A DNA stretch of 7,166 bases. It comes from Candidatus Desantisiibacteriota bacterium (lineage in GTDB: Bacteria; UBA9089; CG2-30-40-21). Positions 1 to 6,364 of the stretch are shown piece by piece. The stretch covers positions 1-7,166 of the forward strand of contig JACQYP010000165.1 of the NCBI GenBank assembly GCA_016208205.1, read 5' to 3'. The notes beneath the pieces are model-generated. The model was given only the letters and a program-made list of their open reading frames with translations, was not told the DNA's origin and did not search any database. Numbering within the stretch: the stretch's first letter is position 1; each line of letters opens with the position of its first letter. A program made the translations under genes and the position numbers.

Positions 1-1
1 A

Positions 2-61
2 ATAGGGCATCCCTATCATCATGGAATAAACATGGATGCTCTCTTGCCCTTTCTATGCCCT
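2..61. other. Cluster of competing short inverted repeats in gene-free upstream DNA
   Basis: No gene is supported in the first 296 bases. This part holds a perfect 6-base stem with a 3-base loop (ATAGGG at 2-7, CCCTAT at 11-16). Alternative pairings overlap it: GCATCC 7-12 with GGATGC 34-39, and AGGGCAT 4-10 with ATGCCCT 55-61. No T-tract follows, so an intrinsic terminator for an upstream gene is possible but unproven. Short open frames run in from the left edge (stops at 64-66 and 82-84) but have no recognisable content. Confidence 0.4.
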
Positions 62-136
62 CTTAGAGGCAGATTTATGGGGTAGTGTGAATTCAGAATT
101 CGCTTTATCGAATATTCAGGCTTGTCCACTATTTAT

Positions 137-165
137 TTGACAAAAGTAGTGAGTTGTGGTATACT
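137..165 (+). promoter_or_regulatory. Sigma-70-type promoter with extended -10
   Basis: The -35 box TTGACA is at 137-142 and the -10 box TATACT at 160-165, separated by exactly 17 bases. The -35 matches consensus perfectly and the -10 differs at one base. TGG immediately before the -10 (157-159) fits the TGn extended -10 element. Transcription would start near 172, leaving a leader of about 125 bases before the amidase start at 297. It is the only clear promoter I found, so it may serve the amidase, methyltransferase and glycosyltransferase together. Confidence 0.85.
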
Positions 166-170
166 CATTG

Positions 171-270
171 TAATTACTCATCTCGGCGAACTTTGTGTCT
201 CGGCGGTGAACGGTTACGCTCTCTTAACCTCTGAACTGTGAACCGTGAAGGGAAACAACCTGAGTAGTTA
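171..270 (+). promoter_or_regulatory. Structured 5' leader closed by a long-range stem
   Basis: TAATTACTCA at 171-180 can pair with TGAGTAGTTA at 261-270 over ten positions, one of them G-U. The first arm lies at the predicted transcript start, so the RNA 5' end would be tied to a site about 27 bases before the start codon. The enclosed segment is the repeat at 181-252. This could stabilise the transcript or affect initiation, or the flanks may be a relic of repeat insertion. It matches no riboswitch class that I recognise. Confidence 0.4.
181..252. repeat. Dispersed-repeat copy with 7-base words in the leader
   Basis: TCTCGGCG occurs at 181-188 and again at 198-205. Then come heptamer words CGGTGAA (204-210) and CGGTTAC (211-217), and after a spacer TGAACTG (232-238), TGAACCG (239-245) and TGAAGGG (246-252), exactly in phase. 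ACGGTT at 210-215 is complementary to AACCGT at 241-246. The reverse complement of 212-244 resembles 6279-6311, sharing GGTTCAC, the ten bases GGTTAAGAGA and a final AACC, so this is one member of a dispersed family. It is non-coding. Confidence 0.65.
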
Positions 271-296
271 TGTTTTTAGTTTGATAAGGTGATCAG

Positions 297-1742
297 ATGA
301 AAAGAATAAGGGTTGGGATATTTCTGATAATCTCTTTTCTCTCCTTTTTCCCCTTTTCTGTGTTTGGAGAAAGCATTACAATTGTAGATAATGTTAATCG
401 ATTAAAGGTAACATTGGAATGTGTGGTTGATGATGGACAGACTATGGTGTGTTTGTCTGAGATGGCAAAGATATTTAAGGCATATATGCAATGGAATCCG
501 ATTACAAAGGTAGTGGTGTTGACTAAGGATAAAAATACCCTTAATTTTAATATCGGCAGCCCAAATGTTCAGATAAATAACCGCTATTATAAAATGGATG
601 CTCCGCTCAGGTTGATTACCGGAAGAATATTTATTCCCTTAAATTTTATTGTCAACAATTTTGATAATCTCTTTAATCTCTTGATAAGATGGGACAAGAA
701 TGATAAAAGATTGATTATAGATTCCAAAGAAACCTATGTCTCTTCTATGGAGGAAGAGATGACTCGGCGATTTCCTCCATCATCCAATTTGCCTGCAAGA
801 GATGTTGTTCCAACAACAACAACCGGCTCAATGAAATTGACCAACAGAATCTATGAGGAACAGGTAAAAAATCCTATACAAGAAAAATCAAATAGTCTGG
901 AGATAACAAATAGCATCGGACAAACAGATAACACCTCTGATAGTTTGACATTAGTACAAAATAGCCCGCCGGATAATGTCAAGATCAGGACTATTGTGAT
1001 TGATCCGGGGCATGGCGGTAAAGACTCAGGGGCTGTAGGCAGAACAGGGTTGTTAGAAAAAAATGTTGTTATAGATATCTCTAAGAGATTAAGGTTTGCC
1101 CTTCAAAGGGCGTTGCCGGATGTCAATATCCTCCTTACCCGTGACAGCGACTATTTTATTCCCTTGCGGGAAAGAACGCGATTTGCCAATTATAAAAATG
1201 CGGATTTGTTTGTCTCTATCCATAGCAATGCCTCATATGCGAGCAAGGCACATGGATTTGAGGTTTTTTGCCTTTCTACAGAGGCATCGGATGATGCTTC
1301 AAGGGCATTGGCTGCTGCTGAAAATGAGGTAATTTCATTAGAAAAGGAAGTAGGCTCTAATATAGATATGATTAAACTTATACTTGGTGATATTGCTCAA
1401 CAAGAATTTATTGATGAAAGTATGGAATTGGCTGCATTGGTTCAGTCAATAGCATGCAAAAATATGGGACTGGCAAGTCGTGGGGCAAAGAGTGCCTTTT
1501 TCTGGGTATTAAGGGATGCAATGATGCCTGCTGTTTTAATTGAGGTAGGGTTTCTTACTAATCCATTTGAAGAAAACAGATTAAGGAGTGAAGAATTCAG
1601 GGATAATATGGTTTCTTCTATTTGTGATGCTATTGTTGCTTATAAGTCCAGGTATGAGGGAAAGATGGGATTTGATACTAAGGAGCAGGCAACGCCGCCA
1701 CCTGCGCCGCTAAGAAAAGGTGGAAGTATGGCTATCTGGTGA
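297..1742 (+). CDS. Secreted N-acetylmuramoyl-L-alanine amidase (Amidase_3) with copper-amine-oxidase-like N-terminal domain
   Basis: Zinc hydrolase predicted to cleave the bond between N-acetylmuramic acid and L-alanine in peptidoglycan, outside the cytoplasmic membrane. Residues 1-24 form a signal peptide (basic start, hydrophobic core, end near VFGES). Residues about 28-143 resemble the copper amine oxidase N-terminal-like domain, a probable wall or glycan-binding module. Residues 145-228 are a polar Thr/Ser/Asn-rich linker. The catalytic domain spans about 231-452. Its expected zinc ligands are H239 (DPGHGG), E254 (LLEKN) and H309 (SIHSNA), and the catalytic glutamate is E416 (LIEVGFLTN). 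All are present, so the enzyme should be active. The start is supported by AAGGTGA at 286-292. The last ~27 residues, containing ATPPPAPLRKGG, extend past the domain and look repeat-derived. It is the first gene after the promoter at 137-165. Its exact role (division, remodelling or recycling) is not evident. Confidence 0.93.
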   Translation: MKRIRVGIFLIISFLSFFPFSVFGESITIVDNVNRLKVTLECVVDDGQTMVCLSEMAKIFKAYMQWNPITKVVVLTKDKNTLNFNIGSPNVQINNRYYKMDAPLRLITGRIFIPLNFIVNNFDNLFNLLIRWDKNDKRLIIDSKETYVSSMEEEMTRRFPPSSNLPARDVVPTTTTGSMKLTNRIYEEQVKNPIQEKSNSLEITNSIGQTDNTSDSLTLVQNSPPDNVKIRTIVIDPGHGGKDSGAVGRTGLLEKNVVIDISKRLRFALQRALPDVNILLTRDSDYFIPLRERTRFANYKNADLFVSIHSNASYASKAHGFEVFCLSTEASDDASRALAAAENEVISLEKEVGSNIDMIKLILGDIAQQEFIDESMELAALVQSIACKNMGLASRGAKSAFFWVLRDAMMPAVLIEVGFLTNPFEENRLRSEEFRDNMVSSICDAIVAYKSRYEGKMGFDTKEQATPPPAPLRKGGSMAIW

Positions 1743-1746
1743 CTGG

Positions 1747-1783
1747 TGATCGGTAATCAGGTGATTATCAGATCACTGATTAC
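1747..1783. repeat. Intergenic imperfect palindrome of 7-base words
   Basis: GTAATCAG at 1753-1760 pairs perfectly with CTGATTAC at 1776-1783. Inside it TGAT 1762-1765 pairs with ATCA 1772-1775, leaving G1761 bulged and a 6-base loop at 1766-1771. The words TGATCGG (1747-1753) and TAATCAG (1754-1760) also occur in the larger palindrome at 3281-3370, so both belong to one family. There is no T-run after the stem, so a strong terminator is unlikely. In RNA it could protect the 3' end of amidase mRNA. Confidence 0.75.
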
Positions 1784-1792
1784 TATTTACTC

Positions 1793-2566
1793 ATGAGGTA
1801 TATTATTTTGCGTCTTTACAGAGAACAGGCACATAATCGCAGGATTGCAGAAAAGGCAGAGATTGTCTGGGGGGAATCCACCCTTGCCGGCAGGCAAAGG
1901 ATCAAGCGAAGAAGTGATTTAATTATTAATGGGTGTGGAATTGCTCCCGGGATGAGGGTGTTGGAGATTGGGTGTGGTACCGGATTGTATTCCCGTATGT
2001 TTGCTCAAACAAAGGCACAGATATTTGCCACAGATATTTCATGGGAATTGATGACTCATGCGGCAAAAGAAGGAGAGAAAAACGATGGGCAAAATGGACA
2101 AAATATCCTTTGTCAGGCAGAAAAACTGCCATTTAAGGATATGTCCTTTGATGCAGTGGTCGGGAATGCTGTTCTCCATCATCTGGATCTGCCCCTTGCT
2201 TTGCAAGAGATAAAACGGGTATTAATCCACAAAGGACGGTTTGCTTTTACTGAGCCAAATATGCTTAATCCACAGAATATACTCATTAAAAACATCAAAT
2301 TCATAGGCCGTTTGGTTGGTGAATCCCCTGATGAAACGGCATTCTTCAGCTGGAGGATACTGCGGCAATTAAAGGATGCAGGGTTTTGTAAGCCCGCAGC
2401 CATACCATTTGATTTTCTGCACCCGGTTGTACCAGATAGATTAGTAGGGGTTGTCAGCCTGCTTGGTTCACTATTGGAACGGCTTCCAATAGTGAATAAT
2501 ATGGCAGGATCATTGCTTGTTACCGGTAGTAGACGAAGCGTCTCGCTTCGTATGTGGTTAATCTGA
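1793..2566 (+). CDS. Class I SAM-dependent methyltransferase (Methyltransf_11/25 type)
   Basis: Cytoplasmic enzyme transferring a methyl group from S-adenosylmethionine to an unknown acceptor. The SAM-binding glycine loop is at residues 56-68 (VLEIGCGTGLYSR). The acidic residue expected to bind the SAM ribose is D81 (ATDIS). The AEKLPF and SFDAVVGNAVLHHL segments at 109-131 are the usual later motifs, and the ending GRFAFTEPN near 148-156 follows the family pattern. Length (257 residues) is normal. The acceptor cannot be read from sequence. The adjacent glycosyltransferase suggests a sugar, polyprenyl or lipid substrate, which is inference. The ATG at 1793 lacks an upstream ribosome site. TTG at 1808 is a credible alternative because GAGGT at 1795-1799 sits 8 bases before it, giving 252 residues. 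The last ~12 residues are partly encoded by a palindrome at 2533-2551 and are probably non-native. Confidence 0.88.
   Translation: MRYIILRLYREQAHNRRIAEKAEIVWGESTLAGRQRIKRRSDLIINGCGIAPGMRVLEIGCGTGLYSRMFAQTKAQIFATDISWELMTHAAKEGEKNDGQNGQNILCQAEKLPFKDMSFDAVVGNAVLHHLDLPLALQEIKRVLIHKGRFAFTEPNMLNPQNILIKNIKFIGRLVGESPDETAFFSWRILRQLKDAGFCKPAAIPFDFLHPVVPDRLVGVVSLLGSLLERLPIVNNMAGSLLVTGSRRSVSLRMWLI
1795..1799 (+). promoter_or_regulatory. Possible ribosome binding site for a TTG start at 1808
   Basis: GAGGT lies inside the first codons if ATG 1793 is used, but sits 8 bases before an in-frame TTG at 1808-1810. The sequence just upstream of ATG 1793 (palindrome arm, then TATTTACTC) has no purine-rich site. 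This argues that the methyltransferase may start at 1808. The residues lost (MRYII) carry no domain content. Confidence 0.4.
2533..2551. repeat. Perfect 8-bp palindrome inside the 3' end of the methyltransferase gene
   Basis: ACGAAGCG at 2533-2540 and CGCTTCGT at 2544-2551 form a perfect stem around a 3-base TCT loop. It lies 13 to 31 bases before the stop codon and is translated as part of SRRSVSLRM, unlike the hydrophobic strand ending SLLVTG just before it. It looks like a small mobile or REP-like palindrome captured in the coding end. No T-tract follows. Confidence 0.7.
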
Positions 2567-2582
2567 AACATGGAGCAATGAT

Positions 2583-3272
2583 GTGAGCAATACTGAGTTT
2601 GATCAGTTGAAAAATAGCGTAACAGTAATTATTGTAGCAAAGGATGAGGAAGGCGGCATAGCAGGGATTGTTGAGCAGGTTAAGCCTTATGCCGATGAGG
2701 TTCTGGTCGTAGATGGACACTCAAAGGATAAAACAAGGGAGTTTGCAGGGCAGGCCGGGGCAAGGGTGATTCTGGATAATGGCAAAGGCAAGGGTGCTGC
2801 CTATAAAGCAGGGGCAGAGGCTGCAAGTAATAATATTCTTGTTTTTATAGATGCTGATGGTTCTCATGAACCATCTGATATTCCAAAATTGGTTCAGCAG
2901 ATAACCTGTAGACAGGCAGATATGGTTGTTGCCTCAAGAATGATGGGTGGAAGCGATGAGTTCCACGGCAATATCTTTAACTATATCAGGATGGTTGGCG
3001 GCGGATTGATTACCCTGATCATAAACCTGAGGTATAACACTCAACTAACGGATGTATTAAATGGCTTCAGGGCAATTAAAAAGGATGTATTTTTTAGCCT
3101 GACACTACGGGCAAATGACTTTGACATAGAGCAGGAGATGGTTATAAGGTGTTTAAGAATGGGGTTTAAGGTAAAGGATGTTGCCAGTCATGAATACGAA
3201 AGAAAATGGGGCAGGTCAAAGCTGCCTACATTTAGAAAGATTCATGTGTTTTTGTGGAGGATGGTCAGGTGA
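2583..3272 (+). CDS. Family 2 glycosyltransferase, dolichol-phosphate-mannose synthase-like
   Basis: Predicted to transfer a sugar from a nucleotide-sugar donor, probably to a polyprenyl phosphate, on the cytoplasmic face of the membrane. The fold starts with VTVIIVAKDEEGGI (13-26). VVDGHSKDKT (42-51) carries the nucleotide-binding D44, and FIDADGSHEP (88-97) carries the DxD-like pair D90/D92 for the metal. TDVLNGFRAIKKDVF (156-170), FDIEQEMV (180-187) and a late EYERKWGRSKL (204-214) match the DPM1-like subgroup. At 229 residues it is a catalytic domain only, with no membrane helices. The GTG start at 2583 is preceded by GGAG at 2572-2575. ATG at 2578 is out of frame and meets a stop at 2584. 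It lies 16 bases after the methyltransferase stop, so the two are likely co-transcribed and may act in one envelope-glycan pathway. Donor and acceptor are unknown. Confidence 0.9.
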   Translation: MSNTEFDQLKNSVTVIIVAKDEEGGIAGIVEQVKPYADEVLVVDGHSKDKTREFAGQAGARVILDNGKGKGAAYKAGAEAASNNILVFIDADGSHEPSDIPKLVQQITCRQADMVVASRMMGGSDEFHGNIFNYIRMVGGGLITLIINLRYNTQLTDVLNGFRAIKKDVFFSLTLRANDFDIEQEMVIRCLRMGFKVKDVASHEYERKWGRSKLPTFRKIHVFLWRMVR

Positions 3273-3280
3273 AAGGAGAA

Positions 3281-3370
3281 TGATCGGTAATAGGTAATCG
3301 GTTATCGGTAATCAGGTAATCAGTAAGACTGATTACTGATCACTGATCACCGATCACCGATTCCCGACCT
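3281..3370. repeat. Large imperfect palindrome made of two complementary heptamer arrays
   Basis: The left arm reads in 7-base steps: TGATCGG 3281-3287, TAATAGG 3288-3294, TAATCGG 3295-3301, TTATCGG 3302-3308, TAATCAG 3309-3315, one extra G, TAATCAG 3317-3323. The right arm has six uninterrupted heptamers from CTGATTA at 3329-3335 through CTGATCA, CTGATCA, CCGATCA, CCGATTC and CCGACCT at 3364-3370. The centre is a perfect 9-bp stem (3316-3324 with 3328-3336) with loop AAG. The outer arms pair imperfectly. It fills most of the gap between glycosyltransferase and kinase and has no T-tract. It could be a bidirectional transcript-end structure or a REP-like mobile repeat. Confidence 0.85.
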
Positions 3371-3389
3371 CATCCAATGGAGGAATAAA

Positions 3390-6224
3390 ATGAGCGATAA
3401 CGATGTATTGAATAAAGAAAAACTTATCCATATGGTAGTGCATGAGTTAAAAAACCCACTGACATCCATAAAGGGGGCAACAGATCTTATCTTGCAGAAA
3501 TCACTGGGGGATATTTCGCCTTCCATAGAGCAGTTTATGCAAATTATACATAAGGGTATAATTCAATTAGACAGCCTTATCAATAACCTGCTTGATCGTT
3601 CAGCCTTGCTTACAGCCAATCTCAGCCTGAATCTTGGCGTACATAACCTGTCAAACTTGATTAATGAGGCAGTATCTCTTGTTCAGGGTTTAGCTGATGA
3701 GTATAAAATTGCTATAGATACCCATATCCCTGATGACCTGCCTGAGATAATTGTTGACAATCAGAGAATAAAACAGGTGCTGATAAATCTCTTGACTAAT
3801 GGGATTAAGTTTACTGCTTCTCATGGCAAGATAACTATAACTGCAAAAGAGGATGGGGATAAGATAATAGTTGGGGTAATGGATACAGGCGTAGGAATTG
3901 CTTCTGAATATCAGGATAAGATATTCAATGAATTCTATCAGGTTCCCCAGATAGCTCCGCATGAAAGGATACGGGGAAGTGGGCTTGGTTTGCACATTGT
4001 TCAGGGGCTGATTGAATCACATGAGGGCAAGATATGGGTTGAGAGTGAGGTTGGCAAGGGTTCAACATTTTTCTTCACCATTCCAAAGAAGGGGTCATAT
4101 TGGTTAGATATGATGATATCTAAAAGAAAGGATTTTGGGGTTGGAGAAAAAAACCTGTCTGATTTGGTAGAGGTATCGGTGCTTCAGGAACTTCAGGATA
4201 AGTTTGCCTATTGCATGGATATTCCGGTTATAATTGTAGATGTTCATGGAAATATCCTGACCAAACCAAGCGGTCTTTCCTCTTTTTGTCAGGTTATTCG
4301 TGAAACAGAGACAGGCGGAACAATGTGCCATGAATTTGTCAAACAGATAGTTGATGCTACGGCTGTCAATCAGGTGTCAAAGATATTCTTCTGCAGGTCA
4401 GGGTTGGGTCATTTCGCTGCCCCAATAATCAGCCGAAATTCCTACCTTGGGGCAATTGTGATTGAAGGAACACAGGTATTTACTGCTGTTTCCAAGGAAA
4501 AGATTGAAGAGTTGGCACAGGAGATTGGTGTTGATGTTGTAGACTTAAGCAAGACAGCTGAAGGGATACGGATATTCCCGGAAAGTAAGGTTTACATGGC
4601 TGGTGAACTGCTTATCTCTATTGCCAATACCATTGCCTCATTGTGTACAGAAAGGTATCAGTTATCCAGTAAGGTAGCTGAACTATCTACCATGTCTACA
4701 ATCGGCAAGTTTATTACAGCTACCCTTGATATGGAAAAACTTCTTAATTCAATCCTTTATACGGTTATGAATGTTCTTGATGCCAATGGTGGGATAATAT
4801 CCATGGTAGAGGCAGCAACAGGCAGGCTAAAGACAAGGGTAGCCTATGGCACAGGCGGCAAGATGGTCATTGGGACAAAGAGAAGAATGGGAGAAAGCAT
4901 CTCAGCCATAGTATCTGCAGAAAAATCTCCAATGCTCATTAGAAGAGATTCAGATGATACCCTGTCTGATATTCTGGAAAAGGAAGGAATAACTTCATTA
5001 ATGTGTATCCCGCTTGAATCTAAGGGAGAGTTGATTGGGGTGTTTAATCTTAATCGAACCGGTAATCATAATTTTACCACAGAGGATCTGGAATTTTTTA
5101 TAGCTATAGGTGCACAAGCCTCTATTGCTATTGAAGAATCCTTGCTCTATCAGGCTGTAGAGCAAAAGGTTGGACAACTTGACAGCTTTCATAAGGTTGG
5201 GCAGGCTATTATCTCTACACTTGGAATACAACAAGTACTGGATTTAATTGTTCAGTCTATCAGTAAAATGATGCCTACAATGTATTGTTCATTACAATTC
5301 TTAGCTGATACCAAGGAAGCAACAATCACAGCATCAAGCGGGCTTTCCAAGGAATATTGCAGTAAAGAGGAATTAGTCATGGATAAGGGTATTGTAAGCC
5401 ATATGGTAGTAACCAAAGAACCGGTGGTAATTGAGGATATTAAAACAGATCCAAGGATAAAATGCAAGGAGTATGCTATAAATGAGGGTCTTGTATCCCT
5501 TTTGTCTGTGCCCTTGATGGTCAAGGATGAGGTGCTGGGCATAATTACGGTTTATTCCTTAGAAACCCATCGGTACGCTGCTGAGGAGATAGAATTATTG
5601 TCCACATTTGCCACGCAGGCTGCCATTGCTATCGAAAATGCCCGATTGTTTGATGTTGCGAGAAATGAGATATTTAATACAGCCGAGACATTGAGTGAGG
5701 CTATAGATGAAAGGGATGGGTATGGGAGTGAGCACACTAAGAATATGGTAATATATTGTGTCAAAACAGCTAAACTACTTGGGCTTTCTGCTGACCAGAT
5801 AGAGGGCATACGCATGGGGGCACTTCTTCATGATATCGGCAAGGTTAATATCTCTGAAGAGATACTCTTGAAAAAGGGTAAATTAACCCCTGAAGAGCTT
5901 GAACTTATTCGGAGGCACCCGTTGCTTGGAAAGGGTATTATTGAAAAGTTGAATCTCCCCTGGAATGTGAAAAATATCATCCTCCAACACCATGAAAGGA
6001 TAGATGGAAAAGGGTATCCGGATGGGTTGATTGGGGGAGAGATTGCAGTTGAGGCATTGGTTATTGAGGTGGTTGAGGCATACCATGCCATGCGTACCAA
6101 ACGTCCCTACCGCGAAGCCCTCTCAAAGGAAGAGGCAATCGAGGAGTTGAAAAAATGCCGTGGAAAAGAGTTTGATTCTGAGATAGTTGATTCCTTTCTG
6201 AGGGTATTGCAGGCAGAGGAGTGA
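3390..6224 (+). CDS. Histidine kinase fused to PocR-like sensor, two GAF domains and an HD-GYP phosphodiesterase domain
   Basis: Cytoplasmic two-output signalling protein of 944 residues with no membrane segment. HisKA comes first, phospho-acceptor H18 in HELKNP. The ATPase domain follows (to ~232) with an N-box at 133-142, DTGVGI at 165-170 and GSGLGLHIV at 196-204. Residues ~256-365 match the PocR sensory domain, with C300, C313 and C335. A helical stretch (~395-440) leads to GAF domains at ~445-583 and ~612-750. The C-terminal HD-GYP domain (~765-943) has H782, HDIGK 814-818, HP 843-844, HHE 867-869 and GYP 875-877. It should hydrolyse c-di-GMP, but VVEAYHAM at 894-901 replaces the usual VADxYDAx, so the expected metal-binding Asp is E896. 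The start is fixed by GGAGGAA at 3379-3385; upstream the frame closes at 3330. Autophosphorylation and c-di-GMP cleavage are inferred. No receiver domain or response regulator is present nearby. Confidence 0.92.
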   Translation: MSDNDVLNKEKLIHMVVHELKNPLTSIKGATDLILQKSLGDISPSIEQFMQIIHKGIIQLDSLINNLLDRSALLTANLSLNLGVHNLSNLINEAVSLVQGLADEYKIAIDTHIPDDLPEIIVDNQRIKQVLINLLTNGIKFTASHGKITITAKEDGDKIIVGVMDTGVGIASEYQDKIFNEFYQVPQIAPHERIRGSGLGLHIVQGLIESHEGKIWVESEVGKGSTFFFTIPKKGSYWLDMMISKRKDFGVGEKNLSDLVEVSVLQELQDKFAYCMDIPVIIVDVHGNILTKPSGLSSFCQVIRETETGGTMCHEFVKQIVDATAVNQVSKIFFCRSGLGHFAAPIISRNSYLGAIVIEGTQVFTAVSKEKIEELAQEIGVDVVDLSKTAEGIRIFPESKVYMAGELLISIANTIASLCTERYQLSSKVAELSTMSTIGKFITATLDMEKLLNSILYTVMNVLDANGGIISMVEAATGRLKTRVAYGTGGKMVIGTKRRMGESISAIVSAEKSPMLIRRDSDDTLSDILEKEGITSLMCIPLESKGELIGVFNLNRTGNHNFTTEDLEFFIAIGAQASIAIEESLLYQAVEQKVGQLDSFHKVGQAIISTLGIQQVLDLIVQSISKMMPTMYCSLQFLADTKEATITASSGLSKEYCSKEELVMDKGIVSHMVVTKEPVVIEDIKTDPRIKCKEYAINEGLVSLLSVPLMVKDEVLGIITVYSLETHRYAAEEIELLSTFATQAAIAIENARLFDVARNEIFNTAETLSEAIDERDGYGSEHTKNMVIYCVKTAKLLGLSADQIEGIRMGALLHDIGKVNISEEILLKKGKLTPEELELIRRHPLLGKGIIEKLNLPWNVKNIILQHHERIDGKGYPDGLIGGEIAVEALVIEVVEAYHAMRTKRPYREALSKEEAIEELKKCRGKEFDSEIVDSFLRVLQAEE

Positions 6225-6241
6225 GAGTGAGTAGGGATGTT

Positions 6242-6269
6242 GTAGACGGTAGGATGGGTGAAACCCATC
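6242..6269. repeat. Short dispersed-type hairpin repeat downstream of the kinase gene
   Basis: GATGGGT at 6253-6259 and ACCCATC at 6263-6269 form a perfect 7-bp stem with a GAA loop. The segment GTAGGATGGGTGAAACCC resembles a short repeat I recall from many unrelated bacterial genomes. It begins about 20 bases after the kinase stop. The following bases (AATGCATC) are not a T-run, so termination is possible but weakly supported. Confidence 0.6.
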
Positions 6270-6278
6270 AATGCATCA

Positions 6279-6325
6279 GGTTCACGGCTTGAGGGGTTAA
6301 GAGAACAAACCATCAACCTTGAACC
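6279..6325. repeat. Second copy of the leader repeat family, opposite orientation
   Basis: The stretch 6279-6311 aligns with the reverse complement of 212-244 at equal length with one insertion and one deletion. Shared blocks are GGTTCAC (6279-6285), GGTTAAGAGA (6295-6304) and AACC (6308-6311). The outer arms GGTTCA 6279-6284 and TGAACC 6320-6325 are themselves complementary, so it can form a stem-loop. It lies in the leader of the 173-residue gene, as the first copy lies in the leader of the amidase gene. No convincing promoter is visible here. Confidence 0.65.
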
Positions 6326-6364
6326 GGATAACCAGTGTCAGCACATAAATAAACGGAGGAAGAT

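Noticed and set aside
1..125. Small - strand frame starting at a GTG near 131 and ending near 25
   Set aside because: About 35 residues, no ribosome site, overlaps the hairpin cluster and heptamer-like repeat words, and no recognisable family.
1096..1332. 78-residue + strand frame inside the amidase gene
   Set aside because: It overlaps the catalytic domain in another frame and has no independent start signal.
2179..2571. 130-residue open frame on the - strand
   Set aside because: It lies opposite the methyltransferase, whose motifs are unambiguous. The antisense product shows no domain.
3281..3370. Possible CRISPR array
   Set aside because: The units are 7 bases long, contiguous, diverged and arranged as a palindrome, with no spacers and no cas genes.
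5252..5542. Several 70-100-residue - strand frames under the kinase gene (for example this one)
   Set aside because: All are antisense to well-recognised GAF or HD-GYP coding sequence with no ribosome sites.
6319..6350. Possible promoter for the 173-residue gene (TTGAAC at 6319-6324, CATAAA at 6344-6349)
   Set aside because: The spacer is 19 bases and the -10 match is poor. The -35-like word is part of the repeat.
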